From Clostridiales bacterium (GTDB lineage: Bacteria; Bacillota; Clostridia; Christensenellales; Borkfalkiaceae): a DNA stretch of 64,000 nt. The DNA is taken from the NCBI GenBank assembly GCA_015069495.1, contig SVIN01000009.1:1-64000 (forward strand). The letters are read 5' to 3'. Positions 27,487-36,966 of this stretch are shown here, piece by piece; positions within the stretch are counted from its first letter, which is position 1; each line of letters opens with the position of its first letter. Below the pieces are notes generated by a model. That model saw nothing but the letters and a program-made list of their open reading frames with translations. It made no database searches and was not told the DNA's origin. A program made the position numbers and the translations under genes.

Positions 27487-28605
27487 GTGCTTTCAGGAGG
27501 TTTTATGAAAGTAGAATTACAAAACCTGACGAAAATTTTCCCCAGCCGTAATAAAAAATCGGGTGAGGAAGTCGTTGCGGTTAACAATTTCACCTTTACC
27601 ATCCCCGATGGGAAATTGGTCGGTTTGCTCGGCCCGTCCGGTTGCGGTAAAAGTACAACCCTGTACATGATCAGCGGTTTACAACAGCCCTCTTCCGGTA
27701 AAATTTTCTTCGGCGATGAAGACGTCACCGACCTTGCACCCGAACACAGAGGGATTGGTCTCGTCTTCCAAAACTATGCTTTGTACCCCCACATGACGGT
27801 TAAGCAAAACATCTTGTTCCCCTTGCAGAATTTGCGCGGTGAGGACAGGCTGTCCAAAAATGAAATGCTTGAACGTGCGCACGAAGCGGCAAGATTGGTG
27901 CAAATCGATGAATTGATGGACAGAAAGCCCAGCGAATTGTCGGGCGGTCAGCAACAACGTGTTGCGATTGCGCGTGCGCTTGTTAAAATGCCCCGCGTAC
28001 TTTTGTTGGACGAACCTTTGTCCAACCTCGACGCGCGTTTGCGTTTGCAGACCCGTGAAGAAATCAGACGTATTCAAAAGGAAACGGGCATCACCACAGT
28101 ATTCGTAACCCACGACCAAGAAGAAGCCATGAGCATTTCCGATATGATCGTCGTTATGAAATTGGGCGTTGTACAACAGGTTGGTAAACCTCAGGAAATC
28201 TACGACAGCCCTACGAACCTTTTCGTTGCGAAATTCCTCGGTACGCCCCCCATCAACGTATTTTCGGGCCGCGTAGCAAACGAGCAATTGTACATCGGCG
28301 ATACGGCTGTATTGACGGTAAAAGGCGCGCCTGACGGCAACGTAACCGTAGGTATCCGTCCTGAAGGCTTTATCATGGATAAGAACGGCGCATTGCGTTG
28401 CAATATCTCCAACGTAGAAGTTATGGGGCGCGACGTCAGCATCGTTTCTACCCACAACAATTCTTTGAATCCTACCATTCGCTCGATTATTGATGCGGAT
28501 GAAAAACCTGATGCAGACGCAACGGTTGCAACCTTTGCATTGAAACCTCATAAGGTATTCCTCTTCGACGCAGAAACGGAAGAAAGAATTTACTTCGAGG
28601 TGTAA
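27487..28605 (+). CDS. ABC transporter ATP-binding protein (UgpC/MalK/MsmX type)
   Basis: Walker A GPSGCGKST, signature LSGGQQQRVAIARAL, Walker B VLLLDEPLSNLD, C-terminal regulatory/TOBE region VTVGIRPEGF. Confidence 0.94.
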   Translation: MLSGGFMKVELQNLTKIFPSRNKKSGEEVVAVNNFTFTIPDGKLVGLLGPSGCGKSTTLYMISGLQQPSSGKIFFGDEDVTDLAPEHRGIGLVFQNYALYPHMTVKQNILFPLQNLRGEDRLSKNEMLERAHEAARLVQIDELMDRKPSELSGGQQQRVAIARALVKMPRVLLLDEPLSNLDARLRLQTREEIRRIQKETGITTVFVTHDQEEAMSISDMIVVMKLGVVQQVGKPQEIYDSPTNLFVAKFLGTPPINVFSGRVANEQLYIGDTAVLTVKGAPDGNVTVGIRPEGFIMDKNGALRCNISNVEVMGRDVSIVSTHNNSLNPTIRSIIDADEKPDADATVATFALKPHKVFLFDAETEERIYFEV

Positions 28606-28608
28606 GTT

Positions 28609-29640
28609 ATGGCAAAAATACGTAATTTTTTCCATACCGTTTTTGTCGAATGGATTTACAACGCGTTTTGGAAGGAACTGGTTGTCAAAAAGTTGAAATT
28701 TGACAAATGGAAAGGCTGGATTTATTTATCCCCCGCCATTGTCCTTTTGTTGATTTTTACAGTATACCCTATATTTAATACGATCAGTATTGCATTTTTG
28801 GACGATTATACCCTTGCAGGCGACAGAATCGGCAAAACCTATCAATTCGGTTTTGAAAACTTCCGTTGGGTTGTACAAGATACTCTGTATTTCCTTCCCG
28901 CATTGAAGAATACCATGTTGCTTTGCTTTATCACCGTGCCTATCTCAACGTTTTTGGCGTTGTTGATTGCGGTTTGTTTGAATGCAATTAAGCCCTTGCA
29001 AAGATTTTTACAAACGATTTTCTTCTTGCCTTACGTAACCAACTCGATTGCAATCGGTATGGTATTCATGGCAATGTTCAATATCACTGGTGATACCACC
29101 GACCTTGCAAACGGTTCGGCGGATACCATCGGCGTTGTAAATATCTTCCTGCAATTCATTGGGCTTGACCCCATCAACTGGATCAGTGCTGGTTCCTCTT
29201 ATTGGAACAATATGTCTGTTGCCATTATTTATATTGTATGGAATGCACTGCCTTTTAAAATACTAATTTTGTTGGGCGGTTTGCAGAGTGTAAATAAGCA
29301 ATACTACGAAGCGGCGAAAATTGACGGCACGCCCCGTTGGAGAGTATTTACCCGTATCACGGTACCCCTTCTTTCCCCGATGATTGCTTACGTTGTTATT
29401 ACAGGCTTTATCGGCGGATTTAAAGAATATTCAAGTATCGTCGGTATCTTCGGTGACGACATGCGAGCTGCAGGCGGTCAAACCTTGCAGACCATGGTTG
29501 GGTATATCCAAAATTCGTTGGATCCCATGTCTGGTGACGGTGAAGGCGTTGCCTCGGCTGCCGCGTTGATTTTGTTTGCGATTATTTTCGTCGTAACCAT
29601 GATTAACTTGTACGTCAGCAAAAAGAAAACACATTATTAA
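28609..29640 (+). CDS. ABC transporter permease (CUT1, MalF/UgpA-like)
   Basis: EAAKIDGTPRWRVFTRITVPLLSPMI EAA motif; multiple TM segments. Confidence 0.92.
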   Translation: MAKIRNFFHTVFVEWIYNAFWKELVVKKLKFDKWKGWIYLSPAIVLLLIFTVYPIFNTISIAFLDDYTLAGDRIGKTYQFGFENFRWVVQDTLYFLPALKNTMLLCFITVPISTFLALLIAVCLNAIKPLQRFLQTIFFLPYVTNSIAIGMVFMAMFNITGDTTDLANGSADTIGVVNIFLQFIGLDPINWISAGSSYWNNMSVAIIYIVWNALPFKILILLGGLQSVNKQYYEAAKIDGTPRWRVFTRITVPLLSPMIAYVVITGFIGGFKEYSSIVGIFGDDMRAAGGQTLQTMVGYIQNSLDPMSGDGEGVASAAALILFAIIFVVTMINLYVSKKKTHY

Positions 29641-29651
29641 GGAGGTGTACG

Positions 29652-30656
29652 ATGGAAGAATTTTCGAATGAAATCGTTGAAGAAAACGAAACCCAAACCA
29701 CCTCTGAGGAAAACTCTATCGCCGCTTTGGTCGGCGGGGTTATGCAAGAACAAAACATTCAGAAGATAACCACCAAACAGCGCGTTATTAAAATTCTCGT
29801 TCAAGTTGGGTTGTATCTATTCCTTGGCGTTATGGCGCTTATCGTTTTGTTCCCCTTCTATTACATGTTGGCAATCTCCGTAAAAGAGTTCGATGAATAT
29901 TATTTAATCGGTAAAAATTATCAAAACTTAACGGAATTACAACAATTATATCCTCAAACCTTAGCATGGCATAACTATGCGGACGCATTCAAAGCAGGCG
30001 CGCTTGACCGCTTATTCCTCAACACCATGTACGTTGGGATTATCTCGACAATTTTGTCCTTGGTGATTACGGTATTGTCGGCGTTTGCGTTTGCCCGCTT
30101 AGAGTTCAAGGGAAAGAATATCTTGTTTGCAGGATTGCTTGCAACCATGATGATTCCCGGGGAATTGTTCACCATTACAAACTTTATCACTGTAAATAAA
30201 TTAGGCTGGGCATTCAGCGCTGATTGGACCGAACTGAGTAAGGCTTTGATTTTACCTTTCTTGGTTAGTATCTTCTATATCTATTTGTTAAAGCAAAACT
30301 TCCAACAAATCCCCAACGAATTGTATTTGGCGGCAAAAGTGGACGGTACAACCGATTTAAAATATCTTTGGAAAGTTATGATTCCCCTTGCTTTGCCCAC
30401 CATTATCTCCATCACAATTTTGAAAATGATGGGTGCATGGAACACTTACCTTTGGCCTAAATTGATTACCGACGAAGAAAGCCACATGTTGATTACCAAC
30501 GGTTTGCGCACCAAGTTCTCGGCGGAAGGATCTAAGCCTCAAATTCCTCAACAGATGGCGGCTGTCGCCATGGTTTCCGCACCTCTCTTCATGGTATTTA
30601 TTTTCCTTAGAAAATATATCATGAAAGGCGTATCTCGAAGCGGTATCAAAGGTTAA
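29652..30656 (+). CDS. ABC transporter permease (CUT1, MalG/UgpE-like)
   Basis: LAAKVDGTTDLKYLWKVMIPLALPTI EAA motif; multiple TM segments. Confidence 0.92.
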   Translation: MEEFSNEIVEENETQTTSEENSIAALVGGVMQEQNIQKITTKQRVIKILVQVGLYLFLGVMALIVLFPFYYMLAISVKEFDEYYLIGKNYQNLTELQQLYPQTLAWHNYADAFKAGALDRLFLNTMYVGIISTILSLVITVLSAFAFARLEFKGKNILFAGLLATMMIPGELFTITNFITVNKLGWAFSADWTELSKALILPFLVSIFYIYLLKQNFQQIPNELYLAAKVDGTTDLKYLWKVMIPLALPTIISITILKMMGAWNTYLWPKLITDEESHMLITNGLRTKFSAEGSKPQIPQQMAAVAMVSAPLFMVFIFLRKYIMKGVSRSGIKG

Positions 30657-30718
30657 TCCCCTTTGTTATTGATAAAGCAATAAAAAAAATATAATAATAT
30701 AAAGGAAGTAAAACAATT

Positions 30719-32203
30719 ATGAAAAAGATGAAAAAATTCTTGTTCAGCGGCGTTGCAGCTATGTTGGCTGCAGCAAACTTAGTAGGTGCAGCTTCTTGCT
30801 TCGGCGGCGACTCCTCTAGCCAGAATAATGCAAACACGAACGTAGACGTTGTTGCTTATGATGGTAGCAAAGTAACCGTTACCTTCTACCACACGATGGG
30901 GGCAGCTTTGACCACCGTATTGAAGGAACACATTGAAGAATTCAACAAGATTTACCCCAACATCAAGATTGATCAAAAATCGCAAGGCGACTACGATACG
31001 TTGCTCAGCCTTTTGAACACCAGAATGTCCACTGGTTTGGAAAACCTTCCTACGATGGCATACTGCTATTCCGACCACGTTGCATCCTACAACGCTTCCA
31101 AGGCCGTTGTTACGCTTGACGAATACATCAATTCGACCTTGACCGTAGCAGGCACCAACGAAACCATGGGTTTGACGGAAACGCAAATCGCTAATTACGT
31201 TGATTCGTACTACGAAGAAGGTAAACAATTCGGCGACGGCAAAATGTACATGCTTCCTTTCGCAAAATCGACCGAAGTATTGTTCTACAACAAAGACTAC
31301 TTTGAAGCAAACAACTTGACCGCTCCTACCACTTGGGACGAAATGGAAGCTCTTTGCGCACGTATCATCGAAATCGATACCGCAAATAAAACCAACTGGA
31401 ACGATACGGCCAAAAAGACGAAGACCATCCCCCTTGGTTATGACAGCGAAGCAAACTGGTTCATCACGATGTGCGAACAACAGGGTTCTGGTTACACCTC
31501 GATGGAAGAAGGCAACCACTTCGTATTCAATAACGATCAAAACAAGGCGTTCGTAAAAGAATTCACCGAATGGTACGGTAAGAAATACGTAACCACGAAA
31601 GAATGCTACGGTTCGTATACTTCCGACCTCTTCACGACGCAAGGTTGCTACATGTCCATCGGTTCGACGGGCGGTACGGGTTACAACATCCCTGGTTTGG
31701 AAGAAGGTTCGGGTACGGAAGCTGCCTTTGAAGTAGGTATCGCGCCCATCCCTCAGGCAAGCACCGATCCCGCTAAGCACAAGGTTATTTCCCAAGGTCC
31801 TTCCGTATGTCTTTTCAAGAAAGACGCACAAGAAGTTGCTGCTGGTTGGTTGTTCCTTAAGTATTTGAACATGAGCGACGATTTCCAAGCAGAATTCTCG
31901 ATGACCAGCGGTTATGCTCCCGTTCTTGAAACGGTTAACAACGAAGCTTATGCAGACTTCCTTGCAAAAGCAGGTCAAGGCAACGCAAACTTGAAGGCTA
32001 CCTGCGTACTTCAAAACATCGCACAGAAAGACGCTTGCTACGTTTCCTATGCTTTCACCGGCTCCGCAAAAGCACGTGAACAAGTTGGTCTTTTGATGCA
32101 AAACGCATTTATCAATGGTTCGCAAAAGACGGGCGACGCTTTGGACGCTTATATCACCGAACAGTTTGATATTTCCATGAGAACTTTGAACAAATACAAC
32201 TAA
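30719..32203 (+). CDS. Extracellular solute-binding lipoprotein, family 1
   Basis: Signal peptide with lipobox VGAASC; KVTVTFYHTMGAALTTVLKEHIEEFNKIYPNIKID, FAKSTEVLFYNKDYFEANNLTAPTTWDEMEALC. Confidence 0.92.
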   Translation: MKKMKKFLFSGVAAMLAAANLVGAASCFGGDSSSQNNANTNVDVVAYDGSKVTVTFYHTMGAALTTVLKEHIEEFNKIYPNIKIDQKSQGDYDTLLSLLNTRMSTGLENLPTMAYCYSDHVASYNASKAVVTLDEYINSTLTVAGTNETMGLTETQIANYVDSYYEEGKQFGDGKMYMLPFAKSTEVLFYNKDYFEANNLTAPTTWDEMEALCARIIEIDTANKTNWNDTAKKTKTIPLGYDSEANWFITMCEQQGSGYTSMEEGNHFVFNNDQNKAFVKEFTEWYGKKYVTTKECYGSYTSDLFTTQGCYMSIGSTGGTGYNIPGLEEGSGTEAAFEVGIAPIPQASTDPAKHKVISQGPSVCLFKKDAQEVAAGWLFLKYLNMSDDFQAEFSMTSGYAPVLETVNNEAYADFLAKAGQGNANLKATCVLQNIAQKDACYVSYAFTGSAKAREQVGLLMQNAFINGSQKTGDALDAYITEQFDISMRTLNKYN

Positions 32204-32228
32204 GTTTTATCTAATATAAGGTAACATT

Positions 32229-33587
32229 ATGAAAAAAAGAATTTTGTCATTATTGTTATTGGCGAGTGTTGCGCTCGGCAGTTTTGCCGGGTGTAACACC
32301 CCCGAATCTTCCTCCAATGATTCGGTAGCAAGCGAATCTTCCGGCAAGGTTGAAATCGAAAAAATCGATTACGCTGGACAAGCTGTTTTGGATTTTTCTG
32401 CTGATTCGCAAACCACGGAAATCGAACGCGTAAAATCGTACATCGACGGCGATACCACCCACTTCTACGTAGAAGACGGTATCATCAAACACGAATTTTT
32501 GAAAGCAAGATACGCGGCGGTAAACACCCCCGAATCGACGGGTCAAATCGAACCTTGGGGCAAAAAGGCATCTGCTTACACCAAGGATAAATTGAAGAAT
32601 GCCACCTCTATCGTTTTGGAAACGGACGGCTCGGATTGGGAAGTAGATTCCACGGGCGAACGTTACCTCGTATGGGTTTGGTATAAACCGCAGGGTTCCG
32701 ACGTATACCGCAACTTAAACCTCGAATTGTTGCAAGAAGGTCTTGCATTGGGTTCGAGCGTTTCCGATTGCCGTTACGCAGAATTGGCAACCAATGCCTT
32801 GAACCAGGCGTCTTTGATGGAAGTGTGCGTACACTCGAACGAACAAGACCCCGATTATTTCTACGGTTCTGCTTTGGAAATCGATTTGAAAGAACTTCGT
32901 ACCAACATTGACGAATACAACGGCGCAAAGGTTGCGTTTGAAGGTATCGTATCCTACTACTCCAGCAACGGTGTATTTGTAGAAAGCTACGACGAAGCAA
33001 CCGATTTCGTTTACGGTATTTACGTATACGTTGGTTATAACTATACTTCCGATTCGAATATCCAAAACATTCTTTCGGTTGGCAACCACGTTCGTGTCGT
33101 AGGTCAATGTTCCTTCCACGAAGATTTCGGTTATCAAATCTCCGACATCAAATATCGTGCAGTTAAACCCAAAGATCCCGATAACGTACAGAAATTGAGC
33201 GACGAAAAATTCCCCGCTTATAACCCCGAAACGAACGCGGCAGATTTTAACGGCACGAAGATTGTTGAAGTCAACGAAGAAGAAAAAGCGTTCCCCTACA
33301 AGAAGCTTGCGTTGGACAGCTCAATTTCCTTTAAAAACTTGAAGGTTGTCGATATGTACACCACCAAGAAAGAAGATTCTGCAAACAAGGGCGCAATCAC
33401 GATTACCTGTCAAGTAGACGGGCAAACAATTACGGTTCGTACCGCTGTTTTGCACGATGAAAACAAAAACTTGGTAACGGAAGCTATGTTTGAAGGCAAA
33501 ACCATCGACGTAAAAGGCGTCGTAGAAGAATATGAAGGGCAATACCAAATCAAGGTATTCTCTTTGAAAGACATTACCATTCATTGA
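32229..33587 (+). CDS. Thermonuclease (SNase)-domain lipoprotein with C-terminal OB-like region
   Basis: Lipobox SFAGC; VKSYIDGDTTHFYV, KARYAAVNTPEST, PWGKKASAYTKDKL, ERYLVWVWY, NLELLQEGLAL correspond to the SNase core. Confidence 0.88.
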   Translation: MKKRILSLLLLASVALGSFAGCNTPESSSNDSVASESSGKVEIEKIDYAGQAVLDFSADSQTTEIERVKSYIDGDTTHFYVEDGIIKHEFLKARYAAVNTPESTGQIEPWGKKASAYTKDKLKNATSIVLETDGSDWEVDSTGERYLVWVWYKPQGSDVYRNLNLELLQEGLALGSSVSDCRYAELATNALNQASLMEVCVHSNEQDPDYFYGSALEIDLKELRTNIDEYNGAKVAFEGIVSYYSSNGVFVESYDEATDFVYGIYVYVGYNYTSDSNIQNILSVGNHVRVVGQCSFHEDFGYQISDIKYRAVKPKDPDNVQKLSDEKFPAYNPETNAADFNGTKIVEVNEEEKAFPYKKLALDSSISFKNLKVVDMYTTKKEDSANKGAITITCQVDGQTITVRTAVLHDENKNLVTEAMFEGKTIDVKGVVEEYEGQYQIKVFSLKDITIH

Positions 33588-33611
33588 TAAAATTTATTAA
33601 GGAGATAAATC

Positions 33612-36600
33612 ATGAACAAAAAACTACTTGCTCTTGTATTGGCTCTTAGCACGTGTCTCTCTTTGTCTAGCTGTGCATTTTTCGGCGGCAACAAAGATGA
33701 AAGCAGCTCGAATCAAACGTCGGAAGCACCTGCAACTACGTACGATTTGGATGGCGCGAAGACCCTTTTGGAATCTCGTGTAAAAACGACCAATGCAGAA
33801 TCTCGTGAAACCTACGAAGTTCCCGCTTCCATTTTGTTGGAAGACGTGACCTACACCATCGAATGGTCCGTAGACGTTGAAACGGTTAAAATCGAAAAAG
33901 ACGGCGATAAAGTGTACGTAAACGTATACGAAGCTTCCCTTTCCTTTGAAGACGTAACCTTCGTTTTGACCGCAAAAATCACCGCTCCTGACGGTTCCAC
34001 CATCGAATCGAAGATGAACCGTGTTGTTCCTAAGTTGGAACGTTTCGTACCTGCAAAGATTACGGAAAAACCTGCTGAAAACGTTGCATACAAGCTCAAC
34101 GTTTACCAAGGTAACACCCAAAAAGAAGTGTACGCTAACGGTGAAATGAAGAACACTTGGTACTTCGCTTCCACGACCGATTATGACAACGGTATCGACG
34201 TATATGCTGAACACGTAGCAACCAGCGAAACCGAATTCTACCTTTATCGTATGGTAGACGTAGAAGGCGGCGCGCAAGTCAAGGAATACATCAACGTTGT
34301 TCCCAATGGTTCGCACGTAAACGCTGTATATGGCAACCCCGATGCTGCCAACTTCCCTGATTATGAAAATTATGAAGGCGAGATGAAGACCGCTTATTAC
34401 TTTGATGAAACTTGGGCAACGGTTGCAACGGTTGTAAACGGCACGCCTTACTACTTTGGTTGCGACGGCACGTATGACACCATCGAACCTCAAAAGAATA
34501 TCGGCAACGACTACTTCATGGGCTACCTCGTAACCGAAGTTGACCGCATGAACGTAGAAGAAGCTGATAAGCTTGCACACGAAGTAACGACCTTGAACAT
34601 TGCACCTGCATTCATCGGCGGCGGTTCTTCCGCAACCTTGATTACGCACGGCGATCGTTATCCCGACGTTAAGATTTCTTGGGCTGTAAACAACGAAGCT
34701 GCTTCGATTTATAGAAACGAACTTTCCTTCAACACTGTAGAAACCGTACAAGAAGTTACCTTGACGGCTACCCTTTCGATTGGCGAAGCAACCGAAACGA
34801 AGACTCTTACTTTCAAGGTTGTTCCCAACGATACCGCTAAGATTATCGAAACGGCAAAAGCGTTCAAGTCCGGCGAAGCATTCGGTAACGACGTAACCAT
34901 GACGGGTATCGTCCTCTCTATTGATGAAGCTTACGATCCTACCTATGACAGCGTTTCCTTCACCATGTGGGTAAACGACACGAAAGTTTTGGGTTATCGT
35001 ATGAAGGGCGAAGGCGCTGACGTGCTTGCCCCTGGTTTCACCGTAACCTGCGGCGGTAAGTTCATGCTTTACAAGTCTGACCTTGAATTCAGCTTTGCTA
35101 AGATTGAAAGCTACGAAATCGGTGATGAATCCGATATTCCCGAAACGGGCGACCCCGTTGTTGACGGTACGGCTGCATCCATCCTTAACGCGCTTTACGG
35201 TTTGGCAGACGGCGAAGAACTTAAAGGTGCATTCACTTTGACCGGTAAAATCACTGCATTGGATAACTACAACAACCCTACCATCGTTGTAGAAGGCTTC
35301 GAAAATATGCCCGTTTACTGCTACAGATTGTCCGTTACGAACAAGGTTGGCGATATCCTCACCGTAACGGCAACGAGCATGAAGAACTACGGCGGTAAGT
35401 ATGAATTTATGAACTGTACGTTGGTTTCTTCCGAAGCAGGTAGTGGCACGGAAACCCCTTCCAACCCTACCTATGCAACCCCCGCAGAAATCCTTAATGC
35501 GCTTTATGCATTGGCTGATAATGAAACCGTTACGGGTGAATTCACTTTGACGGGTAAAATCACTGCATTGGATGACTACAACAACCCTACCATTGTTGTT
35601 GAAGGTTTCGAAAATATGCCCGTTTACTGCTACAGATTGCAAGTTACGAACACTATTAACGACGTTATTACCGTAACCGCAACGACCATGAAGAACTATC
35701 AAGGTAAGTATGAATTCATGAACTGTACGTTGGTTAGCGGCGACAACAACGAAGACGATGGCAACACGGATGTTAGTGCGCCTGCAGCAGACTCCACCCT
35801 TACCATCCCCGAAGCACTTGCTTACGGCGCAACTTTGACTGGCGAAACGACCGCTAAATATTATGTAAGCGGTACGATTACCGGTTTCTACCATAGCTCT
35901 AGCAACCCTACCAGCGGTTACACCTATGGTAACGTATACATCACCGATGATAACAACAACACCATCCTCGTTTATGGTTTGTACAGTGCAGACGGTTCCG
36001 TTAGATATGACGCAATGACCACCAAGCCCGTTGAAGGCGACTACATCAAAGTTTACGGTGTACTTAGCGTATACAATGGCGTTGGTCAATTCAAGAACGC
36101 TTGGTTGATTGAACACACCGCTAACGGTGGTAACGAAGGCGGCAATGATAACACCAATCCCAACGCTCCCGCAGCAGGTACCTTGTTTACTATCCCTGAA
36201 GCAATCGCTTACGGTAAGACTTTGGCTGAAAGCGCAACCTCGACCGAAAAGTTCTATGTAGCTGGTACAATTACAGCTTTCTACGGCTCCAGCGGCACTA
36301 CTTATGGTAATGTATACATCACCGATGAAAACAACAACAGCATTCTTATCTATGGTTTGTACAATGAAGACGGTTCCGTTAAATACAGCGAAATGACCAC
36401 CAAACCCGATGAAGGCGATTACATCAAAGTTTATGGCGTTATTAAGAACTACTATGGCACCCCTCAATTTGTAGACGGTTGGGTAATGGAACATACCGCA
36501 GGTGAACTTGACGTTCCTGAAATCGAAGGTGAAGCATCTGTTCTTAGCTTTGCAGATAAAGCAAATCGTACGAGCCAAACGACCAGCCAACAGGTATGGG

Positions 36601-36914
36601 AAGCAAACGGTATCAAAGTAACCAACGATAAAGCTGCAAGTACCTCTAACGTTGCAGATTACGCTAACCCTGCACGTTTCTACAAGAGCTCCTCTCTTAA
36701 GATTGAAGCAACCAGCATGAAGACAATTGTAATCGAATGCAATACGCCCGATTACGCAAACGCGCTTGCTGCATCCATCGCATCTGACGCAAACGTAACT
36801 GTAAACGCAACCGCTAAAACTGTTACCATTACGTTCACTAATGCAGTTAGCAGCTTCAGCATTGAAGCTCTTTCGGCGCAAGTTCGCGTTGATTCCATCT
36901 CTGTTTACGCATAA
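33612..36914 (+). CDS. Large OB-fold-array lipoprotein (Ig-like N-terminus, five predicted OB-like modules, C-terminal beta-domain)
   Basis: Lipobox SLSSC; two tandem FTLTGKITALD[ND]YNNPTIVVEGFENMPVYCYRL modules, two tandem YV[SA]GTIT.FY..GNVYITD[DE]NNN modules, one diverged module VTMTGIVLSI. Confidence 0.8.
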   Translation: MNKKLLALVLALSTCLSLSSCAFFGGNKDESSSNQTSEAPATTYDLDGAKTLLESRVKTTNAESRETYEVPASILLEDVTYTIEWSVDVETVKIEKDGDKVYVNVYEASLSFEDVTFVLTAKITAPDGSTIESKMNRVVPKLERFVPAKITEKPAENVAYKLNVYQGNTQKEVYANGEMKNTWYFASTTDYDNGIDVYAEHVATSETEFYLYRMVDVEGGAQVKEYINVVPNGSHVNAVYGNPDAANFPDYENYEGEMKTAYYFDETWATVATVVNGTPYYFGCDGTYDTIEPQKNIGNDYFMGYLVTEVDRMNVEEADKLAHEVTTLNIAPAFIGGGSSATLITHGDRYPDVKISWAVNNEAASIYRNELSFNTVETVQEVTLTATLSIGEATETKTLTFKVVPNDTAKIIETAKAFKSGEAFGNDVTMTGIVLSIDEAYDPTYDSVSFTMWVNDTKVLGYRMKGEGADVLAPGFTVTCGGKFMLYKSDLEFSFAKIESYEIGDESDIPETGDPVVDGTAASILNALYGLADGEELKGAFTLTGKITALDNYNNPTIVVEGFENMPVYCYRLSVTNKVGDILTVTATSMKNYGGKYEFMNCTLVSSEAGSGTETPSNPTYATPAEILNALYALADNETVTGEFTLTGKITALDDYNNPTIVVEGFENMPVYCYRLQVTNTINDVITVTATTMKNYQGKYEFMNCTLVSGDNNEDDGNTDVSAPAADSTLTIPEALAYGATLTGETTAKYYVSGTITGFYHSSSNPTSGYTYGNVYITDDNNNTILVYGLYSADGSVRYDAMTTKPVEGDYIKVYGVLSVYNGVGQFKNAWLIEHTANGGNEGGNDNTNPNAPAAGTLFTIPEAIAYGKTLAESATSTEKFYVAGTITAFYGSSGTTYGNVYITDENNNSILIYGLYNEDGSVKYSEMTTKPDEGDYIKVYGVIKNYYGTPQFVDGWVMEHTAGELDVPEIEGEASVLSFADKANRTSQTTSQQVWEANGIKVTNDKAASTSNVADYANPARFYKSSSLKIEATSMKTIVIECNTPDYANALAASIASDANVTVNATAKTVTITFTNAVSSFSIEALSAQVRVDSISVYA
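35181..35740 (+). repeat. Intragenic direct repeat, 309-bp period (type-A OB module x2)
   Basis: atccttaa[ct]gcgctttA... at 35181 and 35490, through gaactgtacgttggtt. Confidence 0.85.
35803..36500 (+). repeat. Intragenic direct repeat (type-B OB module x2)
   Basis: TIPEA[LI]AYG...GNVYITD[DE]NNN[TS]IL[VI]YGLY..DGSV at about 35803-36123 and 36191-36500. Confidence 0.85.
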
Positions 36915-36935
36915 GGATTTTTCCTTGTAAACACA

Positions 36936-36966
36936 CACCGCCCCTTGAAGGGGCGGTGCTTTTTAT
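36936..36966 (+). terminator. Rho-independent terminator
   Basis: CACCGCCCC-TTGAA-GGGGCGGTG-CTTTTTATT. Confidence 0.85.

Noticed and set aside
30779-32125. 448-aa minus-strand ORF opposite the solute-binding protein
   Set aside because: Antisense codon-bias artefact; plus strand is a clear SBP
33624-36938. 1104-aa minus-strand ORF antisense to the OB-array lipoprotein
   Set aside because: Composition is Cys/Phe/Arg/Val-rich antisense translation of an RNY-biased gene; no RBS/domain logic, while the plus-strand ORF has a signal peptide, lipobox and repeats
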